Shown here in pieces: positions 46,415-58,219 of a DNA stretch of 64,000 nt. A program made the translations under genes and the position numbers. The stretch comes from Jacaranda mimosifolia. Taxonomy: Eukaryota > Streptophyta > Magnoliopsida > Lamiales > Bignoniaceae. Below the pieces are notes generated by a model. The model saw nothing but the letters and a program-made list of their open reading frames with translations, had not been told where the DNA came from and made no database searches. Where the stretch lies: assembly GCA_018894105.1 (NCBI GenBank), contig CM032133.1, forward strand, positions 11,608,501 to 11,672,500, written 5' to 3'. The stretch's first letter is position 1, and each line of letters opens with the position of its first letter.

Positions 46415-46751
46415 CCTAGAATAAAAACCCTCCATATTGAACCCTTAGGATACTTGATCATAGAAACGCAAATAATTGGGAATAAGAATCTGAAATCGAA
46501 TAAACTCCAAAAGGAATTAGTACCTTAAAAGAACCTATTCAATTTCTTAATGCAACAAGTAATGTCGTGGTTTTTCTTGAAAGAAAAATGCAAAAATTAA
46601 ATATATATTTGTGACAAATCTGCCATGCATGATTTTTCAGAGAGTATTTATACTCAGCTTGCAAGTTTTGATTAAATAAGATATAAACTAAGCCTATGGA
46701 TAATAATCCAAGCTCAAATCCAAATAGGAATAAGAGTTTGGCTTGGTCACA
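46415..46751 (-). repeat. Gypsy LTR-like promoter segment L4
   Basis: The start TGTGACCAAGC at 46751 follows a purine run. The TATA-like core (GAGTATAAATACTC) is near 46642. No PBS is seen. Confidence 0.63.
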
Positions 46752-46892
46752 ACTTCTTTTTTTCTCCATGAGTCCCACACGTTTGGGACTTCTTTTGGCC
46801 TTCTTGGGCCTTTTCAAGTCTTATACACTAAGCACAAGGCGATGGACTACCCAACTTCATTCTTTTGGCTTCTTGACATGCTATTATCTTCC

Positions 46893-49150
46893 TTAGCCTT
46901 CTGGTTGCATCTCTTCAACAATTGACGTAGCCAAATTTGCAAAGCCATTTTTCAACCTCTTTGCTTTTGCTCTTGTGGTCGATCTTATTGTCATGTTGCA
47001 ATCTCTATTTTTCTCTCCAATGCCGAAATAACCATCTTGCCCTATAGCCCTCATATCGGTCCTTCTTTCCTCAGAAGGATTCATTCTCGAATCTAAATCC
47101 ATATCAAAAACAAAAAGATTAGAAACATTAAAGGTAGTAGAAATTTATACTCAGAAGGAGTGTCAATCTTGTAAGCATCGTCATTAATCTTTTCAAGCAC
47201 TTGGAATAGACCATCTCCGCTTGCATCAATATTGGATTTTCTGTGATTAGGAAACCTTTCCTTTCTCAAACGAGCCCAAACCCAGTCACCAGATTCAAAT
47301 ATCACCTATTTTTGCTCTTTATTCATTCTTTGGGCAATCAGTCTATTTTTCTTTTTAATCATCCCACGTGCCTTCATATGTATAGTTTAAACTTTTTTAG
47401 CTTTGCTTTCACCATCTAAGTTAGCAATATCACACAAAAGTAGAGGATTCAAATCCAAAAGAGTTAAAAAATTAAAACCATATACAATTTCAAAAGGTGA
47501 AAAACCTATAGAAGAATGTATTGGCCTATTATAAGAAAATTTCAATAAAAGGCAAAAAATCCTCCCAAGTTTTCAAATTCATTCCCACAATAGCACACAA
47601 TAATGTACCTAAAGTTTTATTTACTACTTCAGTTTGTCCACCAGTTTGTGGATGATAAATAGTATAATACAAAAGTTTAGTACCGAACTTACCCCACAAA
47701 ACCTTCCAAAAGTGGCTCAAGAACGTAGCATCCCTATCAAAAATAATAGATCTAGGGACACCATGCAATCTCACAATTTCTCTAGAGAACAAATAAGCAA
47801 TGTTAGTGGCATCATCAATTTTATGGCAAGCAATAAAGTGTTCCATCTTGCTGAATCTTCCAACCACAACAAATATACTATCTCTACCTTTCCCATTTCT
47901 AGGCAAACCGAGCACAAGGTCAACCCAAGGTGTAGTTGGAATGGGTAAGGGTGTATACAATCCATTAGGCACAGACTTAGATTTAGCCTGTCTACCAGCA
48001 ACATAATTAGAACATACTTTCTCAACATCTTTTCTCATACTAGGTCAATAGAAATGCTCACTCAAAACATCTAAAGTTGTACGCACAACAAAATAACCCA
48101 TCAATCCACTACTATGTGATTCCCAATCAGAAACTCACGCACAGAACAAGCAGGCACACAACTTCTATTACCACGAAGCAGAAAATCTTAATGTTTATAG
48201 AATTTATCAAATGCACCATGTAATCTTCAAGCATATCATCTAAGCTAGGGATAGGATACCGATAATTAACTGTAATTTTGTTGGCTGCTTTACTATCCAT
48301 GCATATCCACCAAGTTTCATCCTTCTTTGGAACTAGTAGCACACGTCTAGTACATGGACTCATGCTCTCCCTCACATGTCCTTTTGCTAGCAACTCCTCC
48401 ACTTGCCCTTGAAGCTCCTTTGTCTCCTCAGGATTACATCTGTAGGCTAGTGAGTTATGATTTGAGACCCAGTACAAAGTCGATTTGATGCTTAATTTCT
48501 CTCAACGATGGTAAGTCTGTAGGCATCTCATTAAGGAATACATCATCAAGCTCATCCAATAAAGAGTCAAAAACACTAGGCAAATCGGGGTTAAGGTCAG
48601 TTTCAGATAATAAAACCTCTCTATATCTAATCGCTATCGAAGCCTTGTTGCCTAGAAAAGCATTCTTTTAAATCTCTTTCTTTTGTGTAGAAACATTACT
48701 TTTTCTCAACTTTTTCACTCTTCACTAACTCTTTTTTTCACTCCGTTCACTTTTCTCATTCTTTTCTCTCTTTTCACTCACTAATTTTTTCTCTCCTCCA
48801 CAACGTACTTTGTTGTTTGCACTGGTATAGTCACTCGCCATTAGACCTTTATCTTTATTCTTTTCTCTTATGGCCTCTATTCTCGCTTTATTTTTTTAAA
48901 ATCACTACCCGAACTTCTGCAAGAAGACTGTTGAAGTTTAATCTAGTCTCGGCAAACTTCCTTGGGTGATAAATGTGCTAGAGTGACTTTCTATTGATTA
49001 AACTCAAAGGAATACCTATTCTTGAACCTAACATGCATTGCACGCCTGTCAAATTATCATGGCCTACCCAACGACATATGGCCGGCCTGTATGGGCACTA
49101 CATCACAAACCCCCTTATCACTATATCTCCAAATAGTAAAAGCTTCCACG
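46893..49150 (-). pseudogene. Gypsy unit U5 relic
   Basis: It has the protease C-half near 49110-49000, the RT N-terminus and fingers (48477-48127, [15 protein letters not shown]) and a frameshift just before the RT-integrase junction (about 48211). The integrase is open for 170 codons (48038-47529) with DRDATF and [12 protein letters not shown] small deletion near 47918 joins WVD to LVLGLP and removes the ISMDF segment with the first catalytic Asp. The C-terminal pieces are at 47305-47093 and 47102-46893. Confidence 0.87.
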
Positions 49151-49214
49151 ATGTAGAACCCAAGAGATATAATGACCTTGAATATCAAAACATACTATTT
49201 GATATTGAACAAAC

Positions 49215-49527
49215 CCTAGAATAAAAACCCTCCCTAATAAACCCCTAAGATACTTGATCTTAGAAAGACAAATAATTGGGAATAAGAATCAGAAAATGAA
49301 TAAACACTAGAATAAATTAGTACCTTGCAAGAATCTATTCAATTTCTTGATACCACAAGCAACGTTGTGGATTGTCTTGAGAGAAAATTGTAGAAAATAA
49401 ATCAAAATTCATCAAAAAGTATTTATACTATCTTTGCAAGCCCTAATTAAAATAAGATATAGACTAAGCCTACAAATTATATTCCTAGCCCAAATCCAAT
49501 TAGGAATAAGAGTTTGACTTGGTCACA
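49215..49527 (-). repeat. Gypsy LTR-like promoter segment L5
   Basis: The start TGTGACCAAGTC is at 49527. The TATA-like core lies near 49419. The sequence between the TATA and the 5' edge of the transcript is about 25 bp shorter than in L4. No PBS is seen. Confidence 0.6.
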
Positions 49528-49669
49528 ATATCTTATTTTGTCCATGAGTCCCACACGTTTGGGACTGCTTTTGGCCTAATTGGGACTTTTCAAGTCTTAT
49601 ACACTAAGCACAAGATGATGGGCAGCCCAACTTCATTCTTTCGGCTTCTTGACATGCTCCTATCCTATT

Positions 49670-51930
49670 CTTGATGCATCTCTTCGATAATTGACTTAGC
49701 CAAATTTGCAAAGCCATCTTTCAACCTCTTTACTTTTGCTCTTGTGATAGGTCCAATTGGCATGTTGCAGTCTCCATTTTGCCCTCAAATGATGAAATAA
49801 CCATCTTGCCCTCCAGTCCTCATATCAGTCCCTCATTCCTTAGAAATACTCATCCTCGAATATGAATCCAAATCAAAAAGAGAAAGATCAAAAACATTAA
49901 AAGTTGCAGAAACTTTATACACACATAGAATGTCAATCTTGTAAGCATTATCATTAATCTTTGCCAGCACTTGGAATGGACCATCTCCTCTAGCATCAAG
50001 GTTTGAATTTTATTTTATTAGGAAACCTTTCCTTTCTCAAATGAACCAAAACCCAATCACCGGGTTCAAATATCACCCACTTCTGCCCCTTATTCACTCT
50101 TTGGACAATCAATATGTTTCTCATTTTAATCATCTCACATGCCTTCATATGTATAGTTTAAACCTTTTTAGCCTTGCTTTCACCATCTAAGTTAGCAATA
50201 TCACTCAAAGGTAAATGAGTCAAATCCAAAATAGTCAAAGGATTAAAGCCGTATACAATTTCAAAAGGTGAGAAACCTGTAGAAGAATGTATTGGCCTAT
50301 TATAAGTAAATTAAATAAAAGGCAAACAATCCTCCCAAGTTTTCAAATTCATTCCTACAACAACATGTAATAATGTACCCAAAAGTTCTATTCACCACTT
50401 CAGTTTGTCCATCAATTTGTGGATGACAAGTAGTTGAATACAAAAGTTTAGTACCTAACTTACCCTACAAAACCTTCCAAAAGTGGCTCAATAATGAAAC
50501 ATCCCTATCAGAAACATTAGATTTAGGGACACCATGCAATCTCACAATTTCTCTAGAGAACAAATAAGCAATGTCCTTGGCATTATCAGTTTTATTACAA
50601 GCAATAAAATGTCTATCTCGCTGAATCTATCAACAACAAAAAATATACTATCTCTACCTTTCCCAATTCCAGGCAAATCGAGCACAAAATTCATAAAAAT
50701 ATCAACCCAAGGTGCAGTAGGAATAGGTAAGGGTGTATATAATCCATGAGGCAAAGACTTAGATTTAGCCTGTCTGCCAGCAACAAATTTAAAGCACACT
50801 TTGTCAACATCTTTTCTTAATCTAGGCCAATAGAAATGCTCACTCAAAACATCTAAAGCTTTATGGATAGTAAAATGACCCATCAATCGACCACTATGTG
50901 ATTCCCTAACCAACAACTCATGCACAGAACGAGCAAGCGCACAAATTCTACTACCACGAAACAGAAAACCTTTATGTCTATAGAATTTATTAAATGCACC
51001 ATGTAATTCTTCAAGCATATCATCTAACCTCGGGATAGGATACCGATAACTAACTGTAATTTTCTTGACTGCTCTACTATCCATGCACATCCGCCAAGTT
51101 TCATCTTTCTTTGGAACCAATAGCACAGGTACAATACATGGACTCATGCTCTCCCTTACATGTCCTTTTGGTAGCAACGTATCCCCTTGCCTTTGAAGCT
51201 CCTTTATCTCTTCAGGAATACATCTATAGGCTGATCGGTTAGGAATTTGAGATCCAGTACTTTGATTCGATGCTTAATTCTTCTCAATTGTGGTAAATTC
51301 ATGGGCATTTCATTAAGGAATACATCATCAAACTCCTAGAATAAAGATTAAAAAACACTCGACAAGTCGGGGTTAAGGTCTGTTTCAAATAATAAAACTT
51401 ATCTATATCTAATCGCTATCAAAGCTCTCTTGCCTAGGAAAGCATTTTTTAAATCTCTCTCTTTTGTATGGAAACATTACTTTTTCTCAACTTTTTCACT
51501 CTACACTAACACTTTCTTTTCACTTCGTTCACTCTTCTCATTCTTTTCTCTCTTTTCACAAACTAACTTTTTCTCTCCTGCACTTCTCTCTTTCTTATTT
51601 GCACCTGTGTAGTCATTCAGTATTGGGCCTTTATCTTTATTCTTTTCTCACATGGCCTCTTTTCTCGCATTATTTTTTTAAAATCACTACCCGAGCTCCC
51701 ACGAGAAGATTGTTGAAGTTTAATCTAGTCAAAGTAAACTTCCTTGGGTGATATATGTGCTAGAGTGACTTTTGTCCATAATGCTTAAAGGAATACCTAT
51801 TGTTGTACCTAACATGAATTACACGCATGTCAAATTGCCATGGCCTACCCAACAACATATAGCCAGCCTACATGGGTACTACATCACAAACCATCTCATC
51901 ACTATATCTCCTAACTTTAAAAGCTACCAT
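49670..51930 (-). pseudogene. Gypsy unit U6 relic with a 212-codon RT-integrase fusion
   Basis: The open frame 51177-50542 is the clearest example of the fused protein. RT fingers ([36 protein letters not shown]) pass at about 50994/50995 straight into the integrase zinc domain (HFTIHK) and the start of the core. CSKC is altered to CFKF, and the first catalytic Asp is Asn (MNFVLDLP). The rest of the core and the tail (about 50500-49670) are broken. The protease C-half is at about 51880-51780. The linker is a long pyrimidine run on the plus strand (51470-51600). Confidence 0.88.
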
Positions 51931-51999
51931 GATGCAGAACCCAAAGGATATAATGATCCCGAAACCCGAAACACACAATTTTATATTGAGCAAACCCCT

Positions 52000-52334
52000 A
52001 GAATGAAAACCCTCACTATTGAACCCCTATGATACTTTATCTTAGAAACACAAATAATTGTGAATAAGAATCCGAAATTGAATGAACACTAGAAGGAATT
52101 AGCACCTTGAAAGAACCTATTCAATTTCTTAATGCAACAAGCAATGCCATGGTTTTTCTTGAGAGAAAAATGTAGAAAATAAATATAAATTTATCAAAAA
52201 TCAGCCATACATATTTTTTCAGAGAGTATTTATACTCTACTTGCAAACTTTAATTAAAATAAGATACAAACTAAGCCTATGGATAATAATCAAAGCCCAA
52301 ATCCAATTATGAGTAAGAGTTTGACTTTGTTAGA
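52000..52334 (-). repeat. Gypsy LTR-like promoter segment L6
   Basis: The edge here reads AGAAGCTCTAACAAAG instead of TTGTGACCAAG. It is the first of the eastern subtype shared by L6-L9. The TATA-like core is near 52224. No PBS is seen. Confidence 0.6.
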
Positions 52335-52474
52335 GCTTCTTCTTTTCTCCGTGAGTCCCGCACGTTTTGGACTTCTTTTGGCCTTTTTAGGCCTTTCAAG
52401 TCTTATACACCAAGCACAAGGTGATGGGCTACCCAATTTCATTCTCTCGGCTTCTTGACATGCTCTTATCTTCC

Positions 52475-54720
52475 TTAGGCTATTCTTGATGCATCTCTTC
52501 AACAATTGACTTAGCCAAAATTGCAAAGCCGTCTTTCAACCTCTTTGCTTTTGCTATTGTGTTCGATCCTATTGGCATGTTGCAATCTCCATTTTGCCCT
52601 CCAATGCCGAAATAACCATCTTACTCTATAGTTCTCATATCAGTCATTCCTTCCTCAGAAAGTTTCATCCTCGAATCTGAATCCATACCGAAAAGAGAAA
52701 GATTAGAAAGATTAAAAGTAGCAGAAAGTTTGTACTCACATGGAATGTCAATCTTGTAAGCATTGTAATTAATCATTTCAAGCACGTGGAATGGACCATC
52801 TCCTGTAGCATCAAGCTTGGATTTTCTTTACTTAGGAGACCTTTCCTTTCTCAAATGAACCAAAACCCATTTACTAGACTCAAATATCACCTACTTCTGC
52901 CCCCTATTCACTCTTTGGACAATCAATTTGTTTCTCTTTTTAGTCATCTCACATGCCTTCATATGTATAGTTTAAACCTTTTAACTTTGCTTTCACCATC
53001 TAAGTTAGCAATATCACTCAAAGGCAAATAAGTCATATCTAAAACAGTCAAAGGATTAAAGCCGTATACAATTTTAAAAGGTGAAAAACTTGTAGAATAA
53101 TGTATAGGCCTATTAGAAGCAAAGTCAATAAAAAGCAAACAATCCTCCCAAGTTTTCAATTTCATTCCTACAACAGCACGCAACAATGTAACCAAAGTTC
53201 TATTCATCACTTCAATTTGTCCATCAGTTTGTGGATGACAAGTAGTAGAATACAAAAGATTAGTACCTAACTTACCGCACAAAACCTTCCAAAAGTGGCT
53301 TAGAAACGTAACATCCATTTCAGAAATAATAGATATAGGGATACCATGCAATCTCACAATTTCTCTAGAGAACAAATTAGCAGTGTTAGTGGCATCATCA
53401 GCTTTATGACAAGTAATAAAGTGTGCAATCTTACTGAATCTACCAACCAAAACAAATATACTATCTCTGTCCTTCCTTGTTCTAGGAATATCAAGCACAA
53501 TATCCATGGAAATGTCAACCCGAATAGGTAAGGATGTATACAATCCACGAGGTACAGACTTAGATTTGACCAGTCTACATGCAACACATTTAGAACACAT
53601 TTTCTCAACATCTTTTCTCATGCCAGGCTAATAGAAATGCTCACTCAAAACATCTGAAGGCTTAAGCGTAGCAAAATGACCCACCAATCAACTACTATGT
53701 GATTACCTAACCAGCAACTCACATATAGAACGAGCAAGTGCACAAATTCTATTACCACAAAACAGAAAACCTTCTTGTCTATAGAACTTATTAAATGCAC
53801 CATGCAATTCTTGAAGGATATCATCTAACCTAGGGATAGGATACCGATAATTAACTGTAATTTTCTTGATTGTTGTACAATCTATACACATCCGCTAAGT
53901 TTCATCCTTCTTTGGAACCAATAGCGCAGGCACAGTACATAGACTCATGCTCTCCCTTACATCTCCTTTTGCTAGCAAATCATCCACTTCCCTTTAAAGC
54001 TCCTTTGTCTCCTCAGGATTACATCGGTAGGCTGGTCGGTTAGGAGTTTGAGATCTAGTACTTTGACTTGATGCTCAATTCTTCTAAATGGGGGTGAAAA
54101 CGTGGGCATCTCATTAAGGAATACATCATCAAACTCTTCCAATAAAGATTCAAAAACACTCGGCAAATCGGGGTTAAGGTCTGTTTCAGATAGTAAAACC
54201 TCTATATATCTAATCGCTATCAACGCTCTCTTGCCTAGGAAAGCATTCTTTTAAATCTCTCTCTTTTGTATGGAAACATTACTTTTTCTCAACTTTTTCA
54301 CTCTTCACTAACACTTTCTTTTCACTCTATCCACGTTTCTTATTCTTTTCACTCACAAACTTTTTCTCTCATGCACTTTCCTCTTTCTTTTTTGCACTTA
54401 TGTAGTCATTCACTATTAGGCCTTTACCTTCATTCTTTTCTCACATGGCCTCTTTCCTCACATTATTTTTTTAAAATCACTACCCGAACTACCACATGAA
54501 GATTGCTGAAGTATAATCCAGTCAAAGTAAACTTCCTTGGGTGATAGATGTGCTAGAGTGACTTTCTGTCCATTATGCTCAAAGGAATACCTATTGTTGT
54601 ACCCATTATTAATTACACGCATGTCAAATTGCCATGGCCTACCCAACAACATATGGCTAGCCTACATGGGTACTACATCACAAACCATATCATCACTATA
54701 TCTCCCAACATTAAAAGCTA
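52475..54720 (-). pseudogene. Gypsy unit U7 relic with a near-complete integrase core
   Basis: The 221-codon open frame 53621-52959 covers the end of the HHCC domain (CSKCVAC) and the whole catalytic core: Asp in [10 protein letters not shown], Asp in SEMDVTF and Glu in [10 protein letters not shown]. It ends shortly after IANLDGESK. Upstream are the RT-integrase fusion (53891-53703, junction near 53795/53796), the RT N-terminus (54223-53972) and the protease C-half (54652-54458). Stops between these parts prevent a full protein. Its protease-LTR region is nearly identical to that of U9. Confidence 0.88.
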
Positions 54721-54787
54721 CTTGATACAGAACCTAAAGGATATAATGATCCCGAAACTCGAAACACACAATTTTATATTGAGCAAA

Positions 54788-55130
54788 CCCTAGAATAAAA
54801 GCCCTCCCTATTGAACCCCTACGATACTTGATCTTTGAAAGACAAATAATTGCGAATAAGAATCCAAAATTGAATAAACACTAGAAGGAATTAGTACCTT
54901 GAAAGAACCTATTCAATTTCTTAATGCAACAAACAACGTCGTGGTTTTTCTTGAGAGAAAAATACAGAAAATAAATATAAATTTATCAAAAATCAGCCAT
55001 ATATATTTTTTCAGAGAGTATTTATACTCTGCTTGCAAACGTTAATTCAAATAAGATATAAACTAAGCCTACAGATAATAATCAAAGCCCAAATCCAAAT
55101 AGGAAAAAAAGTTTGACTTTGTCAGAGCTT
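54788..55130 (-). repeat. Gypsy LTR-like promoter segment L7
   Basis: This is the eastern subtype edge (AGCTCTGACAAAG) at about 55130. The TATA-like core is near 55015-55030. It is nearly identical to L9, including attgcgaataagaatcc near 54850. No PBS is seen. Confidence 0.62.
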
Positions 55131-55269
55131 CTTCTTTTTACCATAAGTACTACTGGTTTTGGACTTCTTTTGGCTTTCTTGGGCCTTTTCAAGTCTTATA
55201 CACCAAGCATAAGGTGATGGGCTGCCCAACTTCATTTTCTCGGCTTCTTGACATACTCTTATCTTCGTT

Positions 55270-57672
55270 AGGCTATTATTGATGCATCTCTTCAACAATT
55301 GACTTAGCCAAATTTGCAAAGTCGTGTTTCAACCTCTTTGCATTTGCCCTTGTGATCGGTCCTATTGGCATGTTGCAATCTCTTTTTTGCCCTCCAATGC
55401 CAAAATAACCATCCTACCCTGTAGTCCTCATATAAGTCATTCCTTCCTTAGAAAGATTAATCCTCAAATCTAAATCCATACCGAAAAGAGAAAGATTAGA
55501 AAGATTAAAAGTAGCAGAAAGTTTATACTCACATGGAATATCAATCTTGTAAGCATTGTCATTAATCTTTTCAAGCACTTGGAATGGACCATCGCCTATA
55601 GCATCAAGCTTGGATTTTCTTTAATTAGGAGACCTTTACTTTCTCAAATGAACCCAAACCCAGCTACTAGGTACTAATATCACCTACTTCTACCCATTAT
55701 TCAGTCTTTGGACAATCAATCTATTTCTCATTTTAGTCATCTCGCATGTCTTCGTATGTATAGTTTAAACCTTTTTAACCTTGCTTTCGCCATCAAGTTA
55801 CCAATATCACTCAAAGGCAAAGGAGTCAAATCCAAAACAGTCAAAGGATTAAACCCGTATACAATTTCAAAAGGTCAAAAACCTATAGAAAAAAGTATCA
55901 GCCTATTAGAGGTAAAGATATAGATAGTATGGTAAGTAATGAATTCTAGCCAACTGAAAGGATCTTTCCTTGTGTGGATCTTATTTCAATGGACCGGCGA
56001 TTACTAGTGATTCTAGCTTCATGCAGGTGAGTTGTAGCCCGCAATCCGAACTAAGGACCCATAAAAGGTACACAATTCTCCCAAGTTTTCAAATTCATTC
56101 CTTCAACAGCACGCAACAATGTGCCCAAAGTTCTATTTATCACTTCAGTCTGTCCATCAGTTTGTAGATGACAAATAGTAGAATACAAAAGTTTAGTACC
56201 TAACTTACCCCACAAAACATTCCATAAGTGGCCCAAGAACGTAACGTATCAAAAACAATAGCTACAGGGACACCATGCAATCTCACAATTTCTCTATAGG
56301 ACAAACAAGCAATGTTAGTGGCATCATCAGCTTTATGACAAGCAATAAAGTGTGTCATCTTGCTGAATCTATCAACCACAACAAATATACTATCTCTATC
56401 TTTCCTGATTCTAGGAATATCGAGCACAATATCCATAGAAATGTCAACCCAAGGTGTAGTAGGAATAGGTAAGGGTGTATACAATCCATGAGGCACAGAC
56501 TTAGATTTAACCTGTCTACCTGCAACACATTTAGAACACATTTTCTCAACATCTTTCCTCATGCCAGGATAATAGAGATGCTCACTCAAAACATCTAAAG
56601 CCTTATTCATAGCAAAATGACCCACCAATAGAGCCCTATGTGATTCCCTAGCCTACAATTCATGCATAGAACAAGCAGGCGCACAAATTCTATTTCCACG
56701 AAACAGAAAACCTTCATGTCTATAGAATTTATTAAATGCACCATGTAATTCTTCAATCATATTATCTAACTAAGGCATAGGATACTGATAATTAACTGTA
56801 ATTTTCTTCGCTGCTCTACTATCCATGCACATCCGCCAAGTTTCATCATTCTTTGGAACCAATAACGCAGGTACACTACACAGACTCATGATCTCCTTTA
56901 CATGTCCTTTTTCTAGCAACTCCTCCACTTGCCTCTGAAGCTCCTTTGTATCCTCAGGATTACATCTGTACACTGGTCGGTTAGGAATTTGAGATGCATT
57001 ACTTTGATTTGATGCTCAATTCCTCTCAATGGTAGTAAATTCATGGGCATCTCATTAAGGAATACATCATCAAACTCCTCCAATAAATAGTTAAAAACAC
57101 TCGGCAAATTGGGGTTAATGTCTGTTTTAGATAATAAAACCTCTCTAAATGTAATCTCTATCAAAGCTCTCTTGCTTATAAAAGCATTCTTTTAAATCAC
57201 TGTCTTTTGTATGGAAATATTGCTTTTTCTCAACTTTTTCGCTCTTCAATAACTCTTTCTTTTCACTCCGTTCACTTTTCTCATTCTTTTCTCTCTTTTC
57301 ACTCACAAATTTATTCTCTCATGCGCTTCCCTCTTTCTTGTTTGCACTTGTGTAGTCATTCACAATTGGGCCTTTATCTTTATTCTTTCTCACATGGCCC
57401 CTTTCTCGCATTATTTTTTTAAAATCACTACCCAAACTCCCGCAAGAAGATTGTTGAAATTTAATCCAGTCAAAGTAAACTTCCTTGGGTGATAGATGTG
57501 CTAGAGTGACTTTCTGTCCATTATGCTCAAAGGAATACCTATTGTTGTACCCAACAATAATTGCACGCACGTCAAATTGGCATAGCCTACCCAACAACAT
57601 ATGGCTAGCTTACGTGGGTGCTACATCACAAACCATATCATCACTATATCTCCCAACATCAAAAACTTCCAT
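55270..57672 (-). pseudogene. Gypsy unit U8 relic carrying a foreign insertion
   Basis: It has the protease C-half (about 57600-57480), the linker, the RT N-terminus (57164-56913), RT fingers (56973-56770), the junction near 56736/56737 and integrase with an open HHCC and early core (56628-56200; [16 protein letters not shown]). The second catalytic Asp region is deleted or shifted near 56250. The integrase C-terminal half is cut by a 143-bp insertion at 55918-56060. It is the longest unit (2945 bp) because of that insert. Confidence 0.87.
55918..56060. other. Insertion containing a plastid-type 16S rRNA gene fragment
   Basis: No other unit has these 143 bp. They lie between sequences equivalent to gcaaag and caataaaagg. 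Positions 55992-56058, read on the minus strand, match the 16S rRNA region containing CTAGTAATCGCCGGTC and CACCTGCATGAAG (CGCCTGCATGAAG in plastids). The CAGGC/GCCTG form of this hairpin is the plastid or cyanobacterial type. Differences are mostly G/A and C/T changes, as expected for decaying methylated nuclear copies. I cannot place the other half (55918-55991); it may be another organelle fragment. Confidence 0.78.
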
Positions 57673-57737
57673 GATGCAAAACCCAAAGGATATAATGATC
57701 CCGAAACCCGAAACACACAATTTTATATTGAGCAAAC

Positions 57738-58078
57738 CCTAGAATAAAAACCCTCCATATTGAGCCCCTACGATACTTGATCTTAGAAAGACAAATAATT
57801 GGGAATAAGAATCTGAAATTGAATAAATACTTGAAGGAATTGGTACCTCGAAAGAACCTATTCAATTTCTTATGGCAACAAGCAACGTTGTGGTTTTTCT
57901 TGAGAGAAAAATGCAAAAAATAAATATAAATTTAACAAAAATCTGCCGTATATGTTTTTTTAGAGAGTATTTATACTCTGCTGGCAAACTTTAATTCAAA
58001 TAAGATATAAACTAAGCCTACGGATAATAATCAAAACCCAAATCCAATTAGGAATAAGAGTTTGACTTTGTTAGAGCT
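57738..58078 (-). repeat. Gypsy LTR-like promoter segment L8
   Basis: The eastern subtype edge (AGCTCTAACAAAG) is at about 58078. The TATA-like core is near 57963. No PBS is seen. Confidence 0.62.
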
Positions 58079-58219
58079 TCTTCTTTTCTCCATAAGTTCC
58101 ACACATTTTGGACTTCTTTTGGCCTTTCAGGGCCTTTTCAAGTCTTATACACCAAGCACAAGGTGATGGGCTGCCCAACTTTATTCTCTCGGCTTATTGA
58201 CTTGCTCTTATCTTCCTTA

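Noticed and set aside
55992..56058. An rRNA gene
   Set aside because: Only about 67 bp of 16S-type sequence is present, with several changes, inside a transposon relic. It is a fragment, not a gene.
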